Shown here: positions 1 through 5,374 of the stretch, one piece after another
How positions within the stretch are numbered: position 1 is the first letter of the stretch
How the letters are laid out: every line of letters starts with the position of its first letter
Source: an uncultured Selenomonas sp.
GTDB taxonomy: Bacteria > Bacillota > Negativicutes > Selenomonadales > Selenomonadaceae
Direction: 5' to 3'
Length of the DNA stretch: 10,039 nucleotides
Assembly: GCA_905373085.1 (NCBI GenBank)
Contig: CAJPRR010000081.1
Location: 1 to 10,039 of the forward strand
Made by a program: the position numbers and the translations under genes
Notes under the pieces: generated by a model
The model's input: only the letters and a program-made list of their open reading frames with translations
Database searches by the model: none
Told to the model about the DNA's origin: nothing

Positions 1-2
1 GC

Positions 3-413
3 CTCGAAGATGGCGTTGTGACGGGACTGCAGACGCGCGTGCGTATCGACCGCTTCACGGGCGGCAAGATTGACACGGGGCTTTTCACCACGGCTCCCAT
101 CTGGCAGAGGGAGAAAGAGGGCGCGGCACTTTTCCTGCGCCTCGTTCTGCATGAACCGAAGGAAGAGGAGCGTGCTTGGCAGATCGGTCTCCTGCTCCTG
201 CTGCTCAAGGAATTGTCGCTCGGCAGACTGGCGCTCGGCGGCGAGAAGGGTATCGGCCGCGGTGTGCTTGAGGGAAGAGGCGCCGCCCTGCACTATCATG
301 GTGAAGAAATTGCCTGGGATGCGACGCCCGGCGCCTTGACGGATGAAGAGAGACGGAATTTGCAGGGATTCGTCGAAGCCCTGCTGAAAAAGAGGGAGGC
401 GAAAGCTTTATGA
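3..413 (+). CDS. Csm3/Cmr4-like RAMP subunit of a type III CRISPR effector, 5' end missing
   Basis: The reading frame is open from the first bases of the window, so only the last 136 codons of this gene are present; the GTG at 18 is internal. Two RAMP hallmarks are visible. A basic strand reads RVRIDRFTGG and is followed by GLFTTAPIW, as in Csm3/Cmr4-type proteins. A glycine-rich loop reads GGEKGIGRG at about 237-263. In type III complexes such proteins form the backbone that holds the crRNA, and some cleave the target RNA. The catalytic aspartate of Csm3-type subunits would lie in the missing N-terminal part, so activity cannot be judged. The stop codon overlaps the start of the next gene (ATGA, 410-413), which implies one operon and translational coupling. 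The Csx19 neighbour points to subtype III-D. The RAMP assignment is firm; the exact subunit name is not. Confidence 0.85.
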   Translation, partial: LEDGVVTGLQTRVRIDRFTGGKIDTGLFTTAPIWQREKEGAALFLRLVLHEPKEEERAWQIGLLLLLLKELSLGRLALGGEKGIGRGVLEGRGAALHYHGEEIAWDATPGALTDEERRNLQGFVEALLKKREAKAL

Positions 414-1009
414 GCATCGAACTGGCATTGGAAGATCAGATGTGCATACAGCAGGGAAGCTCAGAGAGGCTCGCCGTAAGCCTCGCGAGGAAGGAAGCCG
501 CCCTCTGCGAAAAGCTCGAAACGCTCGGCATGAAGGAAGCGAATGTCGTCGTCTGGCAGGTGCACGGCATCGTCTGGGGATGCTGGCAGAACGGCTCGCT
601 CAAGCTGGCAGGCGATGTAGCGAAGAATTGCAGCCTGTGGCTGGAATTGCGCGTATTCAACGAGGAGGAAGAGCTTCATTTGAAGAAGAGCGGCGACCTG
701 TGGCTCGGGCGTTGGCGCAAGGACGGCGCGGGCGAGGCGACGGAATACGTTGACAGCATCTCACGCTTCTGGGGCGAAATGGTGGAGGCGGCGGATTTGC
801 CCGAAGGCTATATGAAGCTCGAAGATGCAGCGCGAAAGCTCAAGCAGATTTTGCCGCAGGCCGAAGAGCATGCGAAATACTACGGCTTGGTGACGCGCAG
901 CTATATTGGCTACGAGGCGACGGGGCAGGCCGGCTATGCCGACTATCGCTATGTGCGCATAGCGGCGGCGGATGTGGAAGGAGGTATGGAAGATGGCAAT
1001 GCGAGATGA
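410..1009 (+). CDS. csx19: Type III-D CRISPR-associated protein, Csx19 family (TIGR03984-like)
   Basis: This 199-residue protein lacks the glycine-rich loop of RAMP proteins. It matches my memory of the Csx19/TIGR03984 family in pattern: a VHGIVWGCW segment with a following short strand at about residues 51-66, the motif SISRFWGE at about 116-123, and a C-terminal stretch at about 157-184 (YYGLVTRSYI, then GYADYRYVRI) that resembles the family's ending. Length fits the family. Csx19 is found with type III-D effector genes; I know of no assigned biochemical role, so its function is open. No signal peptide or membrane segment is apparent, so it should be cytosolic. The start ATG overlaps the stop of the upstream RAMP gene, with GGGAGG about 11 bases before it. 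The 3' end overlaps the next gene by 17 bases. Family assignment rests on motif recall rather than a profile search. Confidence 0.78.
   Translation: MSIELALEDQMCIQQGSSERLAVSLARKEAALCEKLETLGMKEANVVVWQVHGIVWGCWQNGSLKLAGDVAKNCSLWLELRVFNEEEELHLKKSGDLWLGRWRKDGAGEATEYVDSISRFWGEMVEAADLPEGYMKLEDAARKLKQILPQAEEHAKYYGLVTRSYIGYEATGQAGYADYRYVRIAAADVEGGMEDGNAR
976..985 (+). promoter_or_regulatory. Ribosome binding site that sets the start of the large RAMP gene
   Basis: GGAAGGAGGT is an almost complete Shine-Dalgarno sequence inside the end of csx19. It lies 7 bases before ATG 993. The earlier in-frame ATG at 972 lies upstream of this site and has none of comparable quality, so 993 is the better start; ATG 999 is a less well spaced alternative. 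Confidence 0.8.
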
Positions 1010-2807
1010 AAAAGCCACGGCATCGTACAACTTCGTGCCGTTGCCGGCGACGGTCATCCGCTCGCCCATCGACGGCGGTGCGAAGAATGATGCAGAACGG
1101 CAGGAAAACTACAAGAGATATGTGAGGGAACATGGCAGGCTCAGCGGCTATATTGAGCTGAGCTGCCGCACGATGACGCCCGTCTTCATCGGCACGGGCG
1201 ACAAGGAAGGCGCGTTCTTCGCCCCCGTCGGCAAGCCCGTCCTGCCGGGCAGCACGCTTCGCGGCATGGTCAAGAACATCTTCAAGATCGTGACCTGTGG
1301 CGCGATGCGCTGGGACAAGGATAACGCTGATGTTGTGGACGGTCAGCGACAGGATTTCGATGTCGACAATCGGAGACTCTATTTTCGCACTGTAGCTGCG
1401 AAAAAGAACAGTCTCACGAAACTCTATGATGAAGAATTGCTCGAAAGAACCGATACGGATGAAGATGGCGAACGGATCAGCATAACGAAGGCGGAAGCAG
1501 CATTTCTCGTCCATGACAGTCAGGATGGAAACTATTACATGTGCCGTGCCAAATACCGCCATAGGAAGAACAAGGTTTTCGTTCAGAATAATGCCGGAAA
1601 GATTCTTTGGGAAACGTACGAAAAAACGGGAGAACTTCCCTGCGTTACAGGCGCGATGTTTTCCAAGAAGCGTTATACCATACATTACGACCCGGACTGG
1701 AATGACCGTGTGCTTGTTACGCCGAAGGTTATAGCGCAATACCAAGAAGATCTTTTGCGCAGCGATGCCTTGGATTTGTTCAAGCTGGCGCGCGAGAAAG
1801 AGGAGGCGAGGATCTTTACGGGAGATGATCGCTATGATTTCGTTGTGCCTTGCTTTTACAAGAATGAAAATGGCGCGGTGAAACATTTCGGGTTTGGGCA
1901 GTTCTATCGTATTTGCTACCCTTATCGGCTTGGTGAGGCAGGGCATATTCCCGAGATCCTTCAGTTGAAAGCCGTTGATTATGCGGATGCTCTTTTTGGT
2001 CGCACGGAGCTTTGGGGCAGCCGCTTGTTCTTCGAGGACGCCGTGCTCAAAGGAAGCAAGGGATTTGAAGGGCTTCATTATTCGAAAACCTTGGGCGAGC
2101 CGAAACCTACGTCGTTCCAACTCTACATGAAGCAAGAAGATGGAAAGAACCTCAATCACTGGGGGACGGAAAATGCCTCGATTCGCGGCTACAAGTTGTA
2201 TTGGCATCAGAAGCCGGGTTTTCGCTGGCAAAAAGATGGCGACGTGAAGGACAATGTCGACCGCAAACTGCGCCCTCTGAAGGCGGGCAATGTGTTCGAG
2301 GGCAGAATTCGCTTCAAGAACCTCAGCGAAGTGGAACTTGGCGCATTGCTCAAGGTTTTTTCGCTCTCGGCAGAAGATCGCGAGCTTTGCTTCAAGATCG
2401 GTCAGGGCAAGGGCATAGGCCTCGGCAGCGTGCGCATCGACGCGAAGCTCGTTCTCGTGGATGAAGTGCATGGCTATGAGCAGCTTTTCGCGGCAGACGG
2501 CGACTGGAACAAGGCGGAAAAAGAAACTTCGATGGAAGCATATCTGAAAGCTTTTGATGACGTCATCGCACGGCTTGGCAAAACGGAGCGGACGCGCTAT
2601 GAATTGTCACAGCAGGCTCTGCTCGACCTCCTCGATTGGAAAGCTGTAGAGCAGAAGGATTGGGCGGCGAGGACGCGGCAGATGACCTTGGGCGACAAGA
2701 ATTCTTCTGATCGTGACGAAGTTTCCGACGCAGAGAAAAAGCAATTTCGCAATCGTTGGGTCTTGCCGACAGCGCATGCCGTGTATAGCGGGGGAAAAAG
2801 CAAATGA
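993..2807 (+). CDS. Large two-domain RAMP protein of type III CRISPR system (TIGR03986-like)
   Basis: The protein has 604 residues from ATG 993. An N-terminal RAMP domain carries GKPVLPGSTLRGMVKN at about residues 80-95, followed directly by IFKIVTCGAMRW. A C-terminal glycine-rich loop, GQGKGIGLGSVRI, lies at about 470-482, so the protein appears to be two RRM-like RAMP folds joined by a long middle region. The middle contains YADALFGR and RLFFEDA (about 330-350) and RGYKLYWHQ (about 400-408), which I associate with the TIGR03986 family of III-D-type loci. Such proteins are expected to be structural subunits that bind crRNA or cap the complex; no catalytic residue can be named. The stop overlaps the cas6 start (ATGA, 2804-2807). 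The middle third is clearly poorer in G+C than the flanking cas genes. RAMP identity is secure, the subfamily likely. Confidence 0.85.
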   Translation: MAMRDEKATASYNFVPLPATVIRSPIDGGAKNDAERQENYKRYVREHGRLSGYIELSCRTMTPVFIGTGDKEGAFFAPVGKPVLPGSTLRGMVKNIFKIVTCGAMRWDKDNADVVDGQRQDFDVDNRRLYFRTVAAKKNSLTKLYDEELLERTDTDEDGERISITKAEAAFLVHDSQDGNYYMCRAKYRHRKNKVFVQNNAGKILWETYEKTGELPCVTGAMFSKKRYTIHYDPDWNDRVLVTPKVIAQYQEDLLRSDALDLFKLAREKEEARIFTGDDRYDFVVPCFYKNENGAVKHFGFGQFYRICYPYRLGEAGHIPEILQLKAVDYADALFGRTELWGSRLFFEDAVLKGSKGFEGLHYSKTLGEPKPTSFQLYMKQEDGKNLNHWGTENASIRGYKLYWHQKPGFRWQKDGDVKDNVDRKLRPLKAGNVFEGRIRFKNLSEVELGALLKVFSLSAEDRELCFKIGQGKGIGLGSVRIDAKLVLVDEVHGYEQLFAADGDWNKAEKETSMEAYLKAFDDVIARLGKTERTRYELSQQALLDLLDWKAVEQKDWAARTRQMTLGDKNSSDRDEVSDAEKKQFRNRWVLPTAHAVYSGGKSK

Positions 2808-3607
2808 TCGGCGCTGTCGTTTATCGGCTGCGGGCGGAAGATGCTGCCCGTGTGCCAGTTTTTCACGGACGTTGGCTGCATGGGCTGTTCTTCAAGATCA
2901 TGGAAGGATATTCGGCGGAGCTTTCCGCTTATGTCCATGAGGCGCTTAACGTAAAGCCGTTCACCGTGTCGCTCCTCAAGCAGCGGCAGGGGAAAGACGA
3001 GGGCGGCTATCGTGCGATCGCCAGGGGCGAGAGCCTGAGCTGGCGCGTCACGGCGCTTCGGGAGGACGTACTGCAGGCGGCGCTCCATGTCCGTGCGGGC
3101 GAGGTTCTGCAAGCGGGGAATTTGCCGCTTCGCGTCGAGGCGGTCAAGGCGGACGGCGCAGAGGATTCGGGCGTCGTCGATGAGATGGAGCTTGTCGGCG
3201 CGGCGCTTGGCGCAGGGCGTATCGCGGAGATCCGCCTGCGCTTCCTCTCGCCCGTCGCCTTTCGCCGCGACGACAAGGACTATCCGACGCCCGATCCCGT
3301 CTTCATCTTCTCGTCGCTTGCCGACAAGTGGCAGCAAGCCGCCATGCCCGTGGAAATGGATCGCGCCTGGATCCGCGAGGCGGCGGCGAAGGCTCTTCTG
3401 GCAGAATGGCACGGCAGCTCGCGCCGCGTCTACTTCGGCGGCGACCGCGGCATGCTCGCGTTCTCGGGCAGGTTCAGCTACGATGTCACGGCTCTTGATG
3501 AAGAAGAGCAGCACGCACTCCTTCTTCTCGCCCAATTCGCCAACTTCTCCGGCGTTGGCAGACTCACGGGACAAGGTTTCGGCGAGACGCGGGTTGCGTA
3601 TCGGTGA
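2804..3607 (+). CDS. cas6: CRISPR-associated endoribonuclease Cas6
   Basis: Cas6 cuts the long CRISPR transcript within each repeat to release crRNAs that start with an 8-nt repeat-derived handle. This 267-residue protein has the family layout. Near the N-terminus FHGRWLHGLFF (residues 20-30) carries His21 and His26; His26 lies in the G-x-x-L-H pattern and is a candidate for the catalytic histidine. At the C-terminus FSGVGRLTGQGFGETRV (about 248-264) is the diagnostic glycine-rich loop of Cas6. Length is usual for the family. The ATG overlaps the stop of the preceding RAMP gene, and a G-rich stretch about 11 bases upstream may act as a weak ribosome site, so coupling is likely. The array about 680 bases downstream carries a hairpin repeat that is a natural substrate. 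The gene is intact. Confidence 0.9.
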   Translation: MIGAVVYRLRAEDAARVPVFHGRWLHGLFFKIMEGYSAELSAYVHEALNVKPFTVSLLKQRQGKDEGGYRAIARGESLSWRVTALREDVLQAALHVRAGEVLQAGNLPLRVEAVKADGAEDSGVVDEMELVGAALGAGRIAEIRLRFLSPVAFRRDDKDYPTPDPVFIFSSLADKWQQAAMPVEMDRAWIREAAAKALLAEWHGSSRRVYFGGDRGMLAFSGRFSYDVTALDEEEQHALLLLAQFANFSGVGRLTGQGFGETRVAYR

Positions 3608-3620
3608 GGAAGGAGAAAGG

Positions 3621-3845
3621 GTGAACTATATGACATTTGCGATGAAGATGATGGAAGAACGCAAGGAAGGTCGTCGTGAAGGTCGTCGTGAAGGTCGTAA
3701 GGAAGGGCAGCGGGATGAGCGTGTGGCGATTCTTCGCCGACTGGTCATGCAATCGCAGATTCCTGTCGAACAGGCTCTTGAGATGATCGGCATACCGCAG
3801 GCGGAGCAGCCGTCGTATAAGAAGATGCTGCGGGCGACGTTGTAA
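3621..3845 (+). CDS. Orphan 74-codon ORF resembling the C-terminal tail of Rpn-family nucleases
   Basis: This short ORF starts 13 bases after cas6. GTG 3621 is chosen because AGGAG (3611-3615) lies 5 bases before it; ATG 3630 is an alternative. The product opens with MTFAMKMMEERKEG, runs through a charged EGRR-EGRR-EGRK-EGQR repeat and ends with a helical segment (PVEQALEMIGIP). Rpn/PDDEXK_2 recombination-promoting nucleases, often labelled putative transposases, commonly end this way: a short helix, EGR-type repeats, then a 'sxexAlexlGi' segment. The nuclease core with its PD-(D/E)XK residues is absent. It may be a remnant left after insertion or deletion, or an internally translated short form. 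The frame is open further upstream, but that part lies in the shadow of cas6 and shows no nuclease motif. No CRISPR role can be claimed. Confidence 0.6.
   Translation: MNYMTFAMKMMEERKEGRREGRREGRKEGQRDERVAILRRLVMQSQIPVEQALEMIGIPQAEQPSYKKMLRATL
3666..3713 (+). repeat. Four in-frame 12-bp tandem repeats (EGRR-type)
   Basis: Two identical GAAGGTCGTCGT units (3666-3677, 3678-3689) are followed by GAAGGTCGTAAG and a diverged GAAGGGCAGCGG. They encode EGRR, EGRR, EGRK and EGQR. The unit length is a multiple of three, so slippage would keep the frame. Confidence 0.85.
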
Positions 3846-3861
3846 GAGCGGCAGAGGAAGC

Positions 3862-3886
3862 GGGAACGCTCCCTATGAGTGTTCCC
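3862..3886 (+). terminator. Putative terminator hairpin after the cas gene block
   Basis: GGGAACGCTC (3862-3871) pairs with GAGTGTTCCC (3877-3886) across a five-base loop, giving a 10-bp stem with one G-U pair. The downstream bases are only moderately T-rich (ACCTTTGCGTTT), so termination may be inefficient. Its place, just after the last cas-side ORF and before a new promoter, supports the call. Confidence 0.55.
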
Positions 3887-3925
3887 ACCTTTGCGTTTGC
3901 AGGGGAAGAAATTTCTCAAGGGATA

Positions 3926-3954
3926 TTGACAGCATTTCAACTTCATGCTATACT
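3926..3954 (+). promoter_or_regulatory. Near-consensus sigma-70 promoter at the start of the leader
   Basis: The -35 box TTGACA (3926-3931) is perfect. A 17-base spacer leads to TATACT (3949-3954), and TGC directly before it makes an extended -10. Transcription would begin at about 3960-3962, some 330 bases before the first repeat. It is the best candidate for driving the array, or for an unrecognised RNA within the leader. Confidence 0.75.
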
Positions 3955-4217
3955 TCATTACAGTGAAGTCCGAGATTTGTGAAAAACTGCCATGAGTTTT
4001 AGGTTTTCCTCGTGGACAAAAGTTTCCTTGGTATATCTGGCTTTGCACCCCCTTTTGAACCGCTTTTTGCGACAAAAAAATTCCCTGAGGTTTGGGGAAA
4101 AATGCAAAAAGGGAGGGCGGAGCGGTCAACGTCAGCCAATCGCGCTTCACCTTTGGCTCGCGTTCTTGGGACGTTTTCGCATACGAGCCGTTGTCCAATC
4201 GCCTGCGTCCTTTGGAC

Positions 4218-4246
4218 TTGTCTCTTGGACGGCTCAGTACTAGAAA
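4218..4246 (+). promoter_or_regulatory. Weak promoter candidate close to the array
   Basis: TTGTCT (4218-4223) and TAGAAA (4241-4246) are separated by 17 bases. A start at about 4253 would lie some 38 bases before the first repeat, which is a common position for array promoters. Each box departs from consensus at two positions, so this is only a candidate. Confidence 0.25.
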
Positions 4247-4290
4247 ACCTATTTCTGGGTTCACTGTTTTCAAGGGTTCTGGGAGACAGT

Positions 4291-4538
4291 ATTGCATGCA
4301 ATCCATACCGCTTGCGGTATTGAAACCTCATACTGCCACCAACAGTGCTTCCAATTCCCAATTGCATGCAATCCATACCGCTTGCGGTATTGAAACGTAA
4401 CAACTCGTCGGCCTTCTGATGGGCGATTTCAAATTGCATGCAATCCATACCGCTTGCGGTATTGAAACCGGCGGATTCTCCTTGTAGACGAGCTTGCGCT
4501 TTATTGCATGCAATCCATACCGCTTGCGGTATTTTTTT
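4291..4538 (+). CRISPR. Short CRISPR array: four 36-nt repeats, three spacers
   Basis: Repeats start at 4291, 4361, 4433 and 4503. The first three are identical 36-mers that end in ATTGAAAC, the usual type of 8-nt crRNA handle. Spacers are 4327-4360 (34 nt), 4397-4432 (36 nt) and 4469-4502 (34 nt). The repeat contains two inverted repeats: the perfect palindrome ATTGCATGCAAT (positions 1-12) and the hairpin ATACCGCTTGCGGTAT (positions 15-30, 6-bp stem), the likely Cas6 substrate. The fourth repeat matches at positions 1-31, then has TTTTT instead of GAAAC. Orientation is plus: the handle is on the right and the degenerate repeat is at the right end. With only three spacers and a broken cas1 alongside, the array is probably no longer growing through its own machinery. 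Confidence 0.98.
4517..4538 (+). terminator. Intrinsic terminator formed by the terminal CRISPR repeat
   Basis: In the last repeat the ATACCG/CGGTAT hairpin (4517-4532, loop CTTG) runs straight into a tract of seven T (4532-4538). This is the form of a Rho-independent terminator and would fix the 3' end of the pre-crRNA. The stem is short (6 bp), so efficiency is uncertain. Confidence 0.6.
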
Positions 4539-4554
4539 ATTTTCCGCTACTTTT

Positions 4555-4584
4555 TTCAAACGGCGGATTTTTTTATGGCATAAT
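4555..4584 (+). promoter_or_regulatory. Possible promoter of the cas1 fragment
   Basis: TTCAAA (4555-4560) and CATAAT (4579-4584), 18 bases apart, resemble sigma-70 boxes. A start at about 4591 would precede the ribosome site of the cas1 fragment. The -35 box is weak, so this is tentative. Confidence 0.35.
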
Positions 4585-4622
4585 GAAGCTATCACGAAAA
4601 TGTTTTGTTGGGAGGGATAGCA

Positions 4623-4871
4623 ATGTGTGTCATTTATATGATGTCGGAGGATACGAAAGCAATCAAGGACCATGGCAGGCTGCTTCTTTATCGCAAGGAG
4701 GAGAAGATTGCGAGTCAGCCGATTTCACGTATTTCAAGCGTCGTGGTCACGAAGCAGGCGCACGTGACGATGCCGCTGGTCTATGCCTTGTTGGAGGAAG
4801 GCATTCCGATTTTTTATATGCGACACACGAGGCGAAGTGTACATAAAAATGCCGATAAAATAAAGTGTTGA
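4623..4871 (+). pseudogene. cas1: Truncated cas1: N-terminal domain only
   Basis: The 82-codon ORF has a good ribosome site (GGGAGGG, 4610-4616) and reads like the start of a Cas1 integrase: a first strand MCVIYM, then GRLLLYRKEEKI, then the strand SRISSVVVT, then VTMPLVYALLEEGIPIFYM, which matches the usual 'LLerGIPvxYl' signature. Cas1 is normally about 300 residues or more. It needs a Glu, a His and an Asp in the C-terminal helical domain to insert spacers, and that domain is missing. Resemblance fades after about residue 68; the last residues (RRSVHKNADKIKC) look like readthrough into unrelated DNA. The stop codon lies within the -35 box of the next promoter. No further cas1 sequence is seen in the other frames downstream and there is no cas2. 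A stable N-terminal fragment could still be made, but it cannot integrate spacers. Confidence 0.82.
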
Positions 4872-4896
4872 CATAGTTTTTTCCTTTTGCTAATAT
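4868..4896 (+). promoter_or_regulatory. Strong promoter of the str operon
   Basis: TTGACA (4868-4873) and TAATAT (4891-4896) lie 17 bases apart, with TGC directly before the -10 box. Transcription would begin at about 4903, leaving a leader of some 44 bases before rplGB. Strength fits a ribosomal operon. The cas1 fragment's stop codon (4869-4871) sits inside the -35 box. Confidence 0.8.
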
Positions 4897-4946
4897 ATAT
4901 AGGTGCCTGACACTGAGCAGGAATCGTGCGTTGGGAGGGAAGCTGC

Positions 4947-5207
4947 ATGACGTTGGAATCGCTGAGGGACGCGGAGCGGGTCATCGGGGTCAAGCAGGTC
5001 ACGAAGGCCGTGCAGAAGAGCCGTGCGGACGCCGTCTTTTTGGCGGACGATGCGGACGGGCGCGTGACGCAGCCGCTTCTCGATCTCGCGGACGAGATGG
5101 ATGTGCAAGTCGTGCATGTCCCCACGATGCAGGAGCTTGGGAAGGCTTGCTCCATCGAGGTCGGCGCCGCTGCGGCAGCCGTACTCAAGGAAGCGATGAT
5201 AAAATGA
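4947..5207 (+). CDS. rplGB: L7Ae-like ribosomal/K-turn-binding protein (YbxF family)
   Basis: The 86-residue product matches the small bacterial L7Ae/L30e/S12e-type family: an early IGVKQVTKAVQKSRADAVFLADDAD segment split over residues about 13-37, then VQVVHVPTMQELGKACSIEVG at about 54-74, followed by an alanine-rich C-terminal helix. In Bacillus subtilis the family member YbxF binds kink-turn RNA and its gene sits just before rpsL in the same order as here, which supports the call. GGGAGG (4933-4938) precedes ATG 4947 by 8 bases; the GTG at 4926 lies upstream of that site and is not the likely start. It is the first gene after the strong promoter. In many Firmicutes rpoC lies just upstream; here that position is taken by the CRISPR locus. 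Confidence 0.9.
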   Translation: MTLESLRDAERVIGVKQVTKAVQKSRADAVFLADDADGRVTQPLLDLADEMDVQVVHVPTMQELGKACSIEVGAAAAAVLKEAMIK

Positions 5208-5283
5208 AGTCCCCCGGATGTGTGAAGATGGGTGGCTGAACGTATCAGCGGTTTCTCAAGAGTGACGCCTCAGGTTGGTAAAT

Positions 5284-5321
5284 GCTTCGCCTGCCGCAAG
5301 GCGAGCAGCTCACAGAGCTGC
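5284..5321 (+). promoter_or_regulatory. Paired hairpins in the leader between rplGB and rpsL
   Basis: GCTTCGCC (5284-5291) can pair with GGCGAGC (5300-5306) with one bulged T, and GCAGCTC (5305-5311) pairs fully with GAGCTGC (5315-5321) over an ACA loop. The two stems share two bases, so they may alternate. A third pairing, GCCGC (5293-5297) with GCGGC (5320-5324), would exclude both. No T tract follows, so this is not a plain terminator; it may be a ribosomal-protein control element, an RNA processing site or a pause site. Confidence 0.45.
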
Positions 5322-5374
5322 GGCGGAGTAATTATAAATAATAAATTCTCAATATGAAGGAAGGAGGTGCATCA

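Larger units (their letters stand above)
3887..4290 (+). other. CRISPR leader region, non-coding
   Basis: About 400 bases separate the cas-side hairpin from the first repeat. The region is AT-rich with homopolymer runs (for example seven A at 4074-4080) and short repeated TTGGAC motifs near 4212-4230. Small ORFs in it show no family resemblance or convincing ribosome site. The repeat ends (GAAAC) point away from it and the decayed repeat is at the far end of the array, so this side is the leader. It contains one strong and one weak promoter candidate, listed separately. Confidence 0.7.

Noticed and set aside
840..2471. Long minus-strand ORF opposite the large RAMP gene.
   Set aside because: It is a shadow of the well-supported plus-strand gene and shows no recognisable domain.
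4074..4099. Minus-strand terminator-like signal in the leader (TTCCC/GGGAA stem followed by seven T on the reverse strand).
   Set aside because: The stem has only five pairs and a nine-base loop, and no minus-strand gene ends there.
3992..4243. 83-codon ORF in the leader.
   Set aside because: No ribosome site of note and no family resemblance; its codon use is unlike the real genes and it lies in the CRISPR leader.
4469..4570. Shared GGCGGATT motif at the start of spacer 3 and downstream of the array (near 4561).
   Set aside because: The match is about eight bases and lacks a flanking repeat, so chance is the simpler explanation.
3999..4673. Minus-strand ORFs with a repeated MDCMQ-type peptide.
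   Set aside because: They are translations of the CRISPR repeats and spacers, so the peptide periodicity comes from the array.
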